Source of the DNA: Deinandra increscens subsp. villosa
Taxonomy: Eukaryota; Streptophyta; Magnoliopsida; Asterales; Asteraceae
Reading direction: 5' to 3'
DNA: 64,000 nt
Assembly: GCA_039602395.1 (NCBI GenBank)
Contig: JBCNJP010000006.1
Span: forward strand, 53,967,502-54,031,501
Part shown: positions 1-9,849 of the stretch, piece by piece
Numbering within the stretch: the first letter of the stretch is position 1
Layout: each line of letters starts with the position of its first letter
Made by a program: the position numbers and the translations under genes
The notes under the pieces: model-generated
Database searches by the model: none
Told to the model about the DNA's origin: nothing
The model's input: only the letters and a program-made list of their open reading frames with translations

Positions 1-830
1 GCTCGGTTCTTTGTTATTCGTCGTTTTTTACTACGGTTTTCTCCATTTTCACATTTTATTTATTTCTCATCATTATAACCACATTCAAGCCAATCAAAAT
101 GAATATAAGCACGCCATACATCGAAATATGGTAGAACACTTAATTTCACATAACACGCTTGCATGCAAATTGTCGCACGTATCGATTTTTGATTAATCAC
201 TAATGTTTCGAGAGTCGACTTTGTGTGTGATGTTTTTGTTTGTGATTTAGGAATGTCAAATTTAAATAATACTCTAACTGACACGCTACGCCGATAAACG
301 TGATTTCCCGATATATACTAAAATAAGCGCAGAAACCGAACTTTCATTATTCGCGTTTTAAACCTCGAAATTTCGCAAAACCTCACTAGTACTTACTTGT
401 GTGCATGACTAGTATTACCCATAACTATCATATATGTTTAGATTGTTCGAGTTGCCCGATTTCACTTGATTAACGAAAACATGTGAGATAGAGATTCAAA
501 TTGCGATAAATTGAAAAATCGAAATGATTTGCGAACATCATGATAAAAGATTCAACAACACATAACCAAAGACACAACATCAACTGCAATATAATTCTTT
601 ATTGATTATCAATCATGATTACAAGAATAAAAAACGAGACAGGTAGAAATAAATGAATAAACAGAAGGATCACACAAATAGACTCAACAATTTACTTATG
701 TGAAAGGTCATCAATGGACTAATAAACATTTCCAGTTAACTGTTATATAAAGATTTATTTAATCCTACAAATATCCTAATCAATTCATTTAGTTTATGTG
801 TAAAACAAAACAAAATAATAATAATAATAA
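1..830. other. AT-rich intergenic DNA, no gene seen
   Basis: No open reading frame of convincing composition and no repeat with recognisable ends was found. The short ORFs near 11-284 lie on both strands over the same bases and have no family resemblance. A short AAT run is present near 812-833. Confidence 0.6.
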
Positions 831-1529
831 TAATTAACTTGAACCCACATGTAGGTTAATAGTTATGGTAACAGTGCATGGTGGGCTCTGGCCACCTAAA
901 CAGTGGCTTCCGCGGAAAAACCGTCACGGCCTATGCAGTGTTGCTATCACATCCCGACTGACGATGAAAAATATCGGGGTGCGATGATTGTCCAGATACA
1001 CACAACACTATTAATGTTGCGATATTCTTAATCAGCCCATTCCATATAACTCAAATAAAATGTTACAATACAAGTATTAAACAATAATGTTTAATAATTT
1101 AATTCTTTTAGTTAGGTCTCGCTAAGTCTGCATGCAACGTATGGTGTCATCCACAAGATAATCATCATTTATCAGCAAACCTGCAACATGTACAAAATAG
1201 GGTCAACTATAAATAGTTGGTGAGTAATCATAGGTTTATATAAATATACGATCATAGCTTGAACATGCGAATCAATGTTAACTCAATGAACACGAGTATA
1301 GAAAACAAGTAATGAACTAAAGCACATGAGGGTCGACGTAACCCAAGCCCTCGGCATTTAGGCTCTCAATCACAAGTCGCCACACGCGAGGCAAACCAAA
1401 TGGATTGTCAGACCAACTGATCCATTATTTTTACCTCGGCTCAAATGAATTATTGAGGTATGTCTATGAACATAAACATGAACAACACATAAGTACAACA
1501 CACACAACCAAAGTCCATAGCAATTATCC
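831..1529. other. Possible relic of an LTR, otherwise gene-free
   Basis: This stretch is less AT-rich than its surroundings. It contains wording also met in gypsy LTRs, such as TTGGTGAGTAATCATAGG near 1218, compared with TTGGTGAGTTCACAG in the Tekay LTRs further on. No LTR ends, primer site or coding remnant could be found, so the relic is tentative. Confidence 0.25.
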
Positions 1530-2012
1530 AGAAGTCTTAAGATTATGTCACATTTAATTCTGGGAAAAAAAATTAAACAATTAACATTTCGTGAAAGCAA
1601 CTTTTATTGAGAAAACACGAAAACAAATATTAAAACCTCTATAACTTTTTCATGTTATATTTTTATAAAAAAATTGCAATCCTTAAAAATTATGTTATCT
1701 TTAGTTCTGAAAAAATTCAAAAAAAAAAATCAAGGTTTTCATTTTTTTATTATTGCACACGTGCAATAATTTTTTTATATTATTATTGCACATCTGCAAT
1801 AATATTAAAAACCCTATAACTTTTTTCATATGTTAATAATTTTTATTAAAAATTGCACCATAAATCTTATAATTCTGTTCTCTTTAGTTCTAGAAAAAAA
1901 ACTAACATTTTTTTTATATTGCACATGTGCAATAATAAAAGATCACGATATGTTAATTGTTTAATTTTTTTCCCCCAGAATTAAAGGTGACATGATTTTA
2001 AGACTTTTAATG
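1530..2012. repeat. Foldback element with ~60-bp inverted arms
   Basis: The segment around 1530-1590 reads as an imperfect reverse complement of about 1948-2012. Both arms share the core CCCAGAATTAAA followed by a GTGACAT- and TTTTAAGACTT-like stretch. The interior holds two diverged copies of a module with CTATAACTTTTTTCAT and TTGCA(C/A)(C/A)AT wording. Arms of this kind are typical of foldback MITEs. No clean target duplication was identified. Confidence 0.5.
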
Positions 2013-2054
2013 CATATTTTTAAAAAAAAAATTAACGTATGAAGAAGTTATAAG

Positions 2055-2056
2055 GT

Positions 2057-2100
<44 letters not shown>

Positions 2101-2101
2101 A
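2055..2101. repeat. Compound (TA)n(TG)n microsatellite
   Basis: A run of about eleven TA dinucleotides is followed directly by about eleven TG dinucleotides. Confidence 0.95.
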
Positions 2102-2508
2102 AAGTTCAAATACAAAGGGATATTTCCGTGCGAAGCGTGCGAAGTGATGTTAGGCTTTGATTTTATTGATGAGTGGTCCAGATCTGGGTAGATTTAATCC
2201 AGATGCAAAACAAAAAAAAATGAAGTGTGCAAATAACCTAGAGGGTAAAATGGTATAACTTATAAAAATGTTGTCCCCATCTTTTTTAAATGTCTATAAC
2301 TTTTTCATATGACATCGGTTTTTAAAAAAAATACACCATAAAAAAGAGCATTTAATTCTCTTTAATTCAAATATAGTATTGTTATACTTTTTTTGAAGTT
2401 AAATAAACTTTTTTTTAGAACTTGACTATACATCCCGGTGACTTTTGCGTGATTATGAAATAAAGCATGCGTGATTATTGTTTTTTAGAACTTGACTATA
2501 TATATATA
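2102..2508. other. AT-rich spacer with a relic of the 1530-2012 module
   Basis: Positions 2285-2360 carry CTATAACTTTTTCATATGACAT and a downstream CACCATAAA, matching the internal module of the foldback element to the left. No gene is visible. Confidence 0.5.
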
Positions 2509-2687
2509 GGGTTAGGTTCAAATGAGAACTTCTTGTTGTGAGAACTTTTGAGAACTAAATCTCAACCACAAATTTCAGGGAGGACCACTACAATTCATGG
2601 GAGGGGGGATACATGTAAATAAACTTGTGGCTCAAATTAGTTCATTTTAGTTCTCAAATCAAATTGGTTCTCAAATGATCTTCTCCC
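2509..2687. mobile_element. MITE in a TATATATA target
   Basis: The left end reads GGGTTAGGTTCAAATGAGAAC. The reverse complement of the right end reads GGGAGAAGATCATTTGAGAAC, giving imperfect terminal inverted repeats of about 22 bp. TATATATA flanks both sides as a target duplication. The roughly 180-bp interior has no coding capacity. Superfamily is not certain; a Mutator-type MITE is my best guess. Confidence 0.65.
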
Positions 2688-2994
2688 TATATATATATAT
2701 ATTTGTTTGTTTGTTTGTTTTTATATAAAACTTTTAAATTTTAAAACCTAAACTAACAGAATAATCTAATTTAAAAAAGATAGCCCATTTAGTAATATAA
2801 TATTTAGGCATTTAGAGCCTAATTTCAATTAAAATATTATTTAATTATTTTATTATTAAGGCCACTTGTAACCTTACATTTTAAAACTCATTTTAAAACT
2901 ATAATTTTTTTACGTTTATTACTATAATTTATTTTCTACCTTACTTAAGTATTTTTTAATTTGCAATCATTTTTGAACGTGATCAATTTTTTTA
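2688..2994. other. AT-rich spacer
   Basis: Nothing is recognised here beyond a TTTG run near 2701-2718 and high A+T content. Confidence 0.6.
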
Positions 2995-3002
2995 ACTCGA
3001 AC

Positions 3003-3292
3003 CAGTGGCGGATCCAGGAAAGAATATCAGGGGTAGCGGGGACTAACGGGGGTTCGGGGGCAGCGCCCCCGAAAAATTTTTTTAGGTAGTTAACGGGCTT
3101 TTAATCATATTTTTAAGAGACTTTTGATCATAATTTTAAGTAAAAGCCATAAAATTTCTTCCAGGGGTCGCGAAAAATTCGTTTCAGGGGTCGCGAAAAA
3201 CCGAAAACCTATAAAAAAAAAAATTTGCACGTCGGGGTAAAAGTTCAGGGGTAGCGGGCGCTACCCCTGGGCTCTATGTGGGTCCGCCCCTG
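3003..3292. mobile_element. hAT-type miniature element (290 bp)
   Basis: The element starts CAGTGGCGGATCC and ends GGTCCGCCCCTG, a roughly 12-bp imperfect terminal inverted repeat. It is flanked by an exact 8-bp direct repeat, ACTCGAAC, at 2995-3002 and 3293-3300. An 8-bp target duplication with CAGNGGCGGA ends is the mark of hAT elements. The interior is non-coding with short internal repeats (CAGGGGTCGCGAAAAA twice), so it is a non-autonomous derivative. Confidence 0.85.
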
Positions 3293-3300
3293 ACTCGAAC

Positions 3301-4174
3301 AATACCCTAAATCCTTAAATATGTATACCCATGTTGAGAGATGGGTTTGAAAAAATGAAGTGAGTCTTGTTTTTTTTAAATACGGATAGTTCACTTTGCA
3401 CTGCACTAACTAACTGGCCAAAAGCAAGAAAACGATAGTGCCATAAACAAGAAAGTTGTTCCAGAAAATGTTCCTATAATAGTAGATTAGTAGCCAAGAC
3501 AACACCCCATCAGCCTCCCTTCTTTAAATATTTATTATTGACTTTATTTATAAACCAAATATTATTAGTACACAAAATAGTTACTTAGTTAAAACAAATA
3601 TAGTGAAAACACAAATTTAAAAAGTCCGTAAAATAAAATAAAAAAACAGGAAAATATGAGAAAATATTACCGAGAAAAAAGAATTAGAAAGCAGAAAAAA
3701 AGGAAATAAAGCGAAAAAAAATAAAAATTAGAAAAAACTTAAGTGTAAATGAAAAAAATATTAATAATGAATGTCATGAGTGATGAGTCCGAAACATTGA
3801 ACTTAGAAACAAATGGTTATACCAAATCCATTTTACCACTACATCAAAGAAGGATCTTGTGAATTATTTCGAGTAAACACAAATTTATATAAACATAAAT
3901 TTTCTTTTAAGAAAAATAGAAATCTTAGGATCTGTCACACGTGTCATGCCCAAGTAGCAAATAGTGAGGTTTACTACTCGAACTTAATAAAAAGTTATTG
4001 AAAATAAATAACCGAAATACACCAGTTTAACAAAATCACGTCTCTTATCTTTGCTCTCTTAAACAGTTTATAAAACAATATTTAAAAAAAAAGACAAACA
4101 TTATTAAAAATATTAACTATATATTGAATGCCTAATAAAAGCCCTGAAACATATTAAAGCAAAATATTCATTAA
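3301..4174. other. AT-rich intergenic DNA, no gene seen
   Basis: There are long A-rich runs between 3590 and 3770. The 62-codon ORF at 3813-4001 has no resemblance to a known family and no splice or promoter context, so it is not annotated as a gene. Confidence 0.6.
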
Positions 4175-4191
4175 TAAGTAAATATCTTGAT

Positions 4192-4413
4192 TTTTTTTAA
4201 CGGCCAACTAAACGAGACCTGAACTTGAACTGGGAAGCCCAATGGTAAAAGGCCGCCATCGACGCCCAAGCCCATCAGTCAACCAGTTCCAGGAAAAACC
4301 ACATCCGCAAGCGGCCGTGTGGAAAACCTGTTAGCTCAAAGACTCGAACTCGTGACCTTATGGTTACGAGTCATCCCATCATCGCCTGTACCACTAGGAC
4401 AAGTCCTAGTGGT
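4192..4413 (-). mobile_element. tRNA-derived SINE with 17-bp target duplication
   Basis: Read on the minus strand, the element begins near 4413 with ACCACTAGGACTTGTCCTAG. It then has an A-box-like TCCTAGTGGT, a B-box-like GTTCGAGTC about 45 bases further on, a body without coding capacity, and a terminal A run (a T run at 4192-4198 on the plus strand). The 17-bp direct repeat TAAGTAAATATCTTGAT lies at 4175-4191 and 4414-4430. Internal pol III boxes, an A tail and a long target duplication together indicate LINE-assisted retroposition of a SINE. Confidence 0.85.
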
Positions 4414-4669
4414 TAAGTAAATATCTTGATAACATAGATATTATATATAATGAAATATTGAATGACATATATAGACCCTGAATACATTAACGCAATTCAA
4501 ACGTTCAACTTGCTATAAATTTTAATAAATGTAATTTGACTAAAGTTATTTATAACGGTTAAGTGATACACTCCAATTCTACTTAATCCAACACCTCTAA
4601 AACGAAAACATACATAAGTAAGTTAGTGGTTGTAATTTGACAATTAGTTAAATGGAAAAATATTAACAA

Positions 4670-4697
4670 CTAGGTTAGTAACCCGTGTAATACACGG
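4670..4697 (-). mobile_element. Helitron-like 3' terminus (minus strand)
   Basis: On the minus strand, a short hairpin built from CCGTGTATTACACGG (4683-4697) is followed after nine bases by CTAG (4670-4673) and then T. A GC-containing hairpin about 10 bases before CTRR is the standard Helitron 3' end. The element body would extend to the right. Its 5' TC end was not located. Confidence 0.5.
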
Positions 4698-5134
4698 ACT
4701 GAATATAGATTTATAATATTAGATAAATATAAAAAAGAAAATGATAATAATTAAAAATTTTAAAAATTATTATTGATATAAATTGCTTATAATATATTAA
4801 ATAATAATTTAATACATTTAAGAAAGAGTCTTTAAGAAACTATTGAATAAATTAATTAAATCTACATTAATTATCAAAATTTTAAAATATAAATTTAGTT
4901 TTGATAAAATTGGTAATTAATTTTAATTGATAGTTTACTAAATTAGTAATTGATTTTAAGCTTGACATGTGACACTGGTTATGTGGACAATTTATAAATA
5001 AGACATGTAACATAAATTAATTACTTTATTATGATTAAGAAACCATAAGCCATTACATTCGTTTTAATGGGTTTGAAGTGGGGTATTATCACCCCTCAAC
5101 AAATAGGATCTAATTTGAATATTAATAGTTTTAC
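4698..5134. other. AT-rich DNA, possible Helitron interior
   Basis: No coding remnant is visible. If the hairpin at 4683 is a true Helitron end, this would be the 3' portion of that element. Confidence 0.4.
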
Positions 5135-5528
5135 TTAGGGGCTGTTTGATAATTCATGACTGGGTAAGAGCGGATTGGGTAAGAGCTAATTGAGTAAGAG
5201 CTGACTGGGTAAGAAGCTCTAACTCAAACTTGAGTGTTTGATAGTGGCTGACTGGGTAAGAGCTGAATGAAACTTGAGTGTTTGATAGTTGTTGACTGGG
5301 TAAGAGCTGACTGGGTAAGAGCTGAATGAGAAATGCATATTATAGCTTTTTAAAATTAATAATCACAATTGCATAATTATTTATAAAAAAATGAAAAACG
5401 ATAAAATAAAATATGATGAAGCAACAAATATCTTAAACATAATATCTTAAAATTCAAATATCTTAAACATAATATCTTAAAATTCTAATTTTCATACAAA
5501 ACTCAAATCAAACAGAAATCATACAAAT

Positions 5529-5822
5529 CTAATTTGAAGCAGTTGAAAATAGTTGATCGGCAATCTGGTTACGCAAAGTAGTCATGTATTCAGTGCCTTC
5601 TAAACCCCACTCTATGCTCTCACTTCCTCCACCTTGCACATTAGGAGTAACCATATTCATCTCTTCAAAGCCCATAAACAATTCATCTTGAATATTGTAT
5701 TTTCTTATAAAATAATTGAAGGTATAACATGATTTGTAGCATAAAATTCCCATGACAGAATCACATTTCAATGTTATAACTTGTATGACTTGAAAACAAT
5801 AAAATGCACATGACAGAATCAC
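5529..5822 (-). pseudogene. Harbinger transposase C-terminal remnant
   Basis: A 97-codon minus-strand frame lies inside the Harbinger element. Its last ~40 residues include an acidic stretch and a C-terminal segment reading MTTLRNQIADQLF. That resembles the short conserved tail after the DDE domain of plant Harbinger transposases (T-x-x-R-x-x-I-A-x-x-L/M-F). The catalytic DDE region is absent, so this is a remnant and not an active enzyme. The ORF start is arbitrary. The assignment rests on the tail motif and on the element context. Confidence 0.5.
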
Positions 5823-6221
5823 ATCAAATGTTGCAGAATCACATTTGATGTTATAACTTTTGTTTATAAGTGATCCTCTTCATAGTTTAAGCTACTTATT
5901 ATATATATATTTGACTATAAAAAATTGCAGAATAAAGATTACATCATGGTACATCATGGGTATGATTATAAACTTGCAAATAAGAAAACAGTATAATCGA
6001 TGGTACATCATGGGTACATCATCCATAGGAAACAGTATCATCATGATGGGTATAATATCGGGACTTAGAAATTAAAGGGAAAATAAAGAAACCGTGTAAT
6101 CGATGCTTCGATATCAGAAATTGATAAAATTGATTGGGGAATACCTGTTGAGGGATAGAGGATAAGCTTCGCCGGAAGTTCGCCGGTAGCGATTTAGGGC
6201 TGGAGCACTGGCAAAGGAGCC

Positions 6222-6330
6222 CGAGCGGCGGAGGAGCGCGAGCGGCGGAGGAGCGCGAGCGGCGGAGCAGCGCGAGCGGCGGAGCAGCGCGAGCGGCGGA
6301 GCAGCGCGAGCGGCGGAGGAGCACGAACGG
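6222..6330. repeat. 17-bp GC-rich minisatellite
   Basis: About six tandem copies of AGCGCGAGCGGCGGAG(G/C) lie inside the Harbinger element. The array is CpG-dense in otherwise AT-rich DNA. Because 17 is not a multiple of 3, the Ala/Arg/Ser-rich ORF read across it (6019-6450) cycles through all frames and is not taken as a protein. Confidence 0.85.
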
Positions 6331-6629
6331 CGGAGGAGGAGCGTTGGTGGAGCCGTGGAGGAGCGGCGGAGGAGGAGCGGTGGAGGAAGAGCGCAGTGGA
6401 AAGGGAGCGGCGTCTGTTTTCTTTGAAATTAGGGCAAGCTTTTGTTTCAAGTGAATGGGTATCTTGAGGAGAAGAAAAACTCGGTCAGAGATGTATTTTT
6501 CAATGATTCGGTCAGGGCTCTCTGACTCGTTCAGAGCTGGGCTTTAACAATATCAAACGCCCTGACCACTTACCCAGTAAGTGGTCAGCTCTTACCGGAC
6601 CGGGTAAGAGCTTATCAAACACCCCCTTA

Positions 6630-7080
6630 GTAAAGCATCAATATGAGCTACTTCTAAACTTACTTTTAGAAGAACATTTTTACATCATTTTACAAATTAT
6701 ATAAATATTAAGTTGTCAATCTGAATTTCTATAAAAAAAGGCATTTCATCTTAAACATTTTTAATACAACCCAAGTAACATTTTTAAACTCATAATTAAC
6801 TACAAAAACATATCGGAAGAAAAATAGAAAACACATATATTTTTCTTAAATTTTAATTATAATGAAAAAGGAGACATTTACCAATAAAAGTTTTACACTA
6901 TTCTACAAAAACAAAAGTAAAATTAGTTTTGTTAAAAAGGGAAAATAAAATAATATTTTTTGTATATGGAGTCAAACAATAAATAGATTAATTAAAAAAG
7001 ATATGAGATTTCCAAGATCAATGGTTAATATCCACATTTACATGTCTCTTTCATAATTCAAAAATCACTCTCTTGTCATC
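6630..7080. other. Upstream region of the ICR gene
   Basis: This is AT-rich DNA between the Harbinger element and the CT-rich leader of the gene at 7620. The promoter should lie at its right end, but no clear TATA box at a suitable distance could be fixed. Confidence 0.45.
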
Positions 7081-7619
7081 TTCTTCATTCTGATTCTTCT
7101 TCTTCCCCTCTCTCTCTCTCTCATATTCACTTTAATTCAAAACTTCAAACTGAATCTCTCTCACTCCCTTCAAGGCTTCTTGTTCCCAGTGTTGTTTTTC
7201 ACCACCCTCCCAATGTAAACAAACCACATCCCTCCATTTCCCTCTTCCCTTTTATCAACAATCAAAATCATCATCCTCTTCCCCAGATCTCACTCATTCA
7301 AACTCCAAATTGGCAAATTCCATCTTCATGGTAACATCATCTAATCTTTATTTACTGTTAAAAACTTTTCTCTAGCTTTTCTTTCACTCATTCTGTGTTT
7401 AAACTGTTTCTGAAACTAACTCTGTTTTACCCAACATTCCAGTACTGAAAAACAGAGCATCAAGATTTGTTATAAAACCTTCGATTCAGTTAACAGTCTA
7501 GATGCCAAGAGTAAGGTAAGCAAGATTTGTCACAAAAACTTCGATTCAGTTAATGGGTTTTGACAATTTTATGTTAATCTAACTGATTTCTTTTCTTTTA
7601 TGAAAACAGGGGATCTGAA
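7081..7619 (+). other. 5' leader with two introns, ICR gene
   Basis: A pyrimidine-rich stretch with CTCTCTCTCTCTC near 7108-7125 suggests a transcript start. Good splice sites outline two leader introns. The first runs about 7331-7442, from GTAACA to TTCCAG. The second runs about 7511/7516-7609, from GTAAG to AAACAG, ending 10 bases before the ATG. An imperfect 33-bp direct repeat (7461-7493 and 7521-7553, period 60) overlaps the second donor. Leader splicing is inferred from the sites alone. Confidence 0.5.
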
Positions 7620-8681
7620 ATGGCTCCGAGGGTATCAACAACCAGAGGAACAACTTCTCTCCGGACATCGAGCTCCGATTCCGACCCGCCCCACCACCGG
7701 AGCCCGAAACTAGGAGACCGCCGGTCACCGAGAAGCAGCACGCATTCCGAGCCGCTGAACCAGAAGAAACTCGGGACCCGAATCGCCGGTTTGGAGACGC
7801 AACTGGAGCAAGCTCAAGGGGAGCTTAAGATTCTTAAAGATCAGTTAGCTTCAGCTGAAGCCGCAAAGAAAGAAGCTCAAAAGGAGCTAGAGAAAAAAAC
7901 AATCAAACTCACCGGTTCCGTTTCGGCTCTCACGCCCGAACGGAAGCCGGTACTGGAACCGGTTCCGACGTCAAAAACGACGTCGGAACCGGTTCAAGAT
8001 ACTCGTTCTCCACCGGGAGAGAACGACGATTCAAGCAACGAAACCGATGTTTTTGAAGTCCCCAATGAAATGGCGAAAATGGGGGCCAAAGTTGAAGAAA
8101 GTCAAACTTGTGATGAGGATGAGGTCAAAGTCAACACTTCGGCTCGTTTCGATGAGGCGATTGCGGTGAAGAAAGAAGAGATTAGTTCCCTGAAACTGAC
8201 GGTCGAAGCGAAAGAAAAGGCGCTAGAATCTTCCGGACGAGAAAACGATGTTCTAAAGCGTGAATTAATCGAAGCTAACGCGAAGATATCTTCGGCCATG
8301 GTCAACGAGGAGAATCTGAACATGAAGTTGACCAAAATGGAGGAAGAGTTGCGAAAGAGTAAAACCAATGGGATTGAATTGAAGGAGAGATTAGAAGAAG
8401 TTGAAGGGGCAAAAGAGGCGTTGGAAACGGAAATGAAGAAGCTGAGAGTGCAGACGGAGCAGTGGCGGAAGGCGGCGGATGCGGCAGCGGCGATTCTAGC
8501 CGGGGGCGAGGGGAGGAGGGTGTCGGGACGGTGCGGTTCGATGGATAAGCAGCAGCATTATGGTGGTGTGTTTGAAGGGTTTGTGGGTTCACCATTGGGT
8601 GATGAGTTGGATGATGGGAAGAGGAAGGGTTCCGGGATTAGGATGTTTGGTGATTTGTGGAAGAAAAAGGGGCATAAGTAG
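7620..8681 (+). CDS. Interactor of constitutive active ROPs (ICR/RIP) protein
   Basis: This single coding exon of 353 residues is the only clearly intact host gene here. ICR/RIP proteins are coiled-coil scaffolds that bind activated ROP (plant Rho) GTPases at the plasma membrane and link them to exocytosis, microtubules and cell polarity. Visible features are a Ser/Pro/Arg-rich N-terminus (about 1-48), the family signature NQKKLGTRIAGLETQLEQAQ at about 47-66 opening a first coiled coil, an acidic variable stretch (about 120-160), and a long Lys/Glu coiled coil (about 165-280). These are followed by the conserved QWRKAADAAAAIL block at about 280-292 and a basic, Trp-containing tail ending LWKKKGHK. 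Length matches the family (about 340-400). The ATG follows a splice acceptor by 10 bases. Which ICR paralogue it is cannot be told. Confidence 0.9.
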   Translation: MAPRVSTTRGTTSLRTSSSDSDPPHHRSPKLGDRRSPRSSTHSEPLNQKKLGTRIAGLETQLEQAQGELKILKDQLASAEAAKKEAQKELEKKTIKLTGSVSALTPERKPVLEPVPTSKTTSEPVQDTRSPPGENDDSSNETDVFEVPNEMAKMGAKVEESQTCDEDEVKVNTSARFDEAIAVKKEEISSLKLTVEAKEKALESSGRENDVLKRELIEANAKISSAMVNEENLNMKLTKMEEELRKSKTNGIELKERLEEVEGAKEALETEMKKLRVQTEQWRKAADAAAAILAGGEGRRVSGRCGSMDKQQHYGGVFEGFVGSPLGDELDDGKRKGSGIRMFGDLWKKKGHK

Positions 8682-8747
8682 AAACGGTAACTGGTTATTG
8701 ATTTAAATTTACCGTTAAAAAAAAAAGAAATTTAAGTTTGTGGTGAT

Positions 8748-8965
8748 GATGTTGTGTAATGATGGATTTGATCTGAAAATGTATGTTTTTGTTTGTTGCG
8801 GTTTGAATGTGATATGTTGATGATCATCGTGTTAGATGATCTTTTATGTTGGATCCGTTTGTTTAAAGGAAAAGTTTTATTTTCTCTGTTATCTTTAATG
8901 GAAAAACCATTATGTTTCTAGCCTTCAGATCCATCAGATAATTGTGCGTAAAATACACTTTAGTT
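8748..8965 (+). repeat. ICR 3' flank, copy 1 of a dispersed duplication
   Basis: The downstream flank contains GTTTGAATGTGATATGTT, GTTAGATGATCTTTTATG and ATGTTTCTAGCCTT in order. The same series recurs with indels at 41768-41970. It is probably the 3' UTR and terminator of the ICR gene. Confidence 0.8.
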
Positions 8966-8969
8966 GGTT

Positions 8970-9690
8970 AACATCTCACATAAGAAAGTCCAAAAAGCAT
9001 CTCCAATCCAATTCCATGAATCAGCTCTAATTAGAGAAGATTAGACCGCCCATGTAAAAGTTCGAACTAGTCTCGTAAACACATAAGAGAAACTGCCAAA
9101 ATATATCCATAAACGAACCTGATATTTTGAAAGAAACTGTCCAAAATGTAAACTTAAAAAAGTTGTCTAGAATTCAATTAAACATAGGCCGTCCCAAATA
9201 GTTCTTGGATATTTCAAAAAAAGCAGCAAGTCCAAACACATTAAAAGGGCTATCTATCAAAAAAACTATTGTCCATCCTTCAAATATTATCCAACCTTCA
9301 GAGCTGTCACACTAATTTTTAAAAAATTTAAAACTAAATATATTTTTAACTGAATGGGTTGGTTTGGTTTTGTGAATGGGCCGGTTTGGTTTTGTACGGT
9401 TTAAAAAATTCAAAGCCGCATGCCAAACCGTTCGGCATGGTTTGAAAAGTATGAAGCCGCAAGTTAAACCGTAAGAATAAAACCCGACCTTAAAGCCAAA
9501 CTGATGACTGTTTTAGACGATCTTACGGTTTCAAATCGAACCATGAACACCCTATTAACAAATTATCAAGGAAGTTTAAAAATAGTATGTATTTTTCGGT
9601 CAAGGTTGGGTAATTAACTATGGGGCTGATCAACATATGGTCTCGTTTGATTAACAATATGTTTGATTTGGTTGATGTTTATAGCTATAA
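8970..9690. other. Intergenic DNA with GGTTTGG-type repeats
   Basis: Between 9350 and 9540 there are repeated GGTTTGGTTTTGT and AAACCG(T/C) motifs on both strands. These look like the remains of a low-copy repeat. No gene is visible. Confidence 0.45.
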
Positions 9691-9848
9691 TATGACATTA
9701 AGCCATCCTAATGCAACTAAAGCTAAAGTTGTGTCTATTGGTCAATGTTTTAAAACTTAACAGACTTCTGTCAAAAAATATTATATGACATTAAGCCATC
9801 CTAATGCAACTAAAGCTAAAGTTGTGTATGTTGGTCAATGTTTTAAAA
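9691..9848. repeat. Tandem duplication, 92-bp period
   Basis: About 66 bases starting TATGACATTAAGCCATCC at 9691 recur at 9783 with three to four differences. The spacer between the copies is not repeated. Confidence 0.9.
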
Positions 9849-9849
9849 C

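Larger units (their letters stand above)
5138..6626 (-). mobile_element. PIF/Harbinger (Tourist-like) element, TSD TTA
   Basis: The left end is GGGGCTGTTTGATAATTC and the reverse complement of the right end is GGGGGTGTTTGATAAGCTC. TTA is duplicated at 5135-5137 and 6627-6629. These are Harbinger/Tourist features. Subterminal DNA holds many copies of GACTGGGTAAGAGCT on the left and its complement on the right. At 1489 bp it carries only a transposase C-terminal remnant and a GC-rich minisatellite, so it is a deletion derivative. Confidence 0.8.

Noticed and set aside
6019..6450. 143-codon minus-strand ORF rich in Ala, Pro, Ser and Arg
   Set aside because: It is generated by the 17-bp GC-rich minisatellite inside a Harbinger element; no protein family and a period not divisible by three.
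8102..8595. Minus-strand ORFs over the ICR gene
   Set aside because: They are shadow frames of the well-supported ICR coding sequence.
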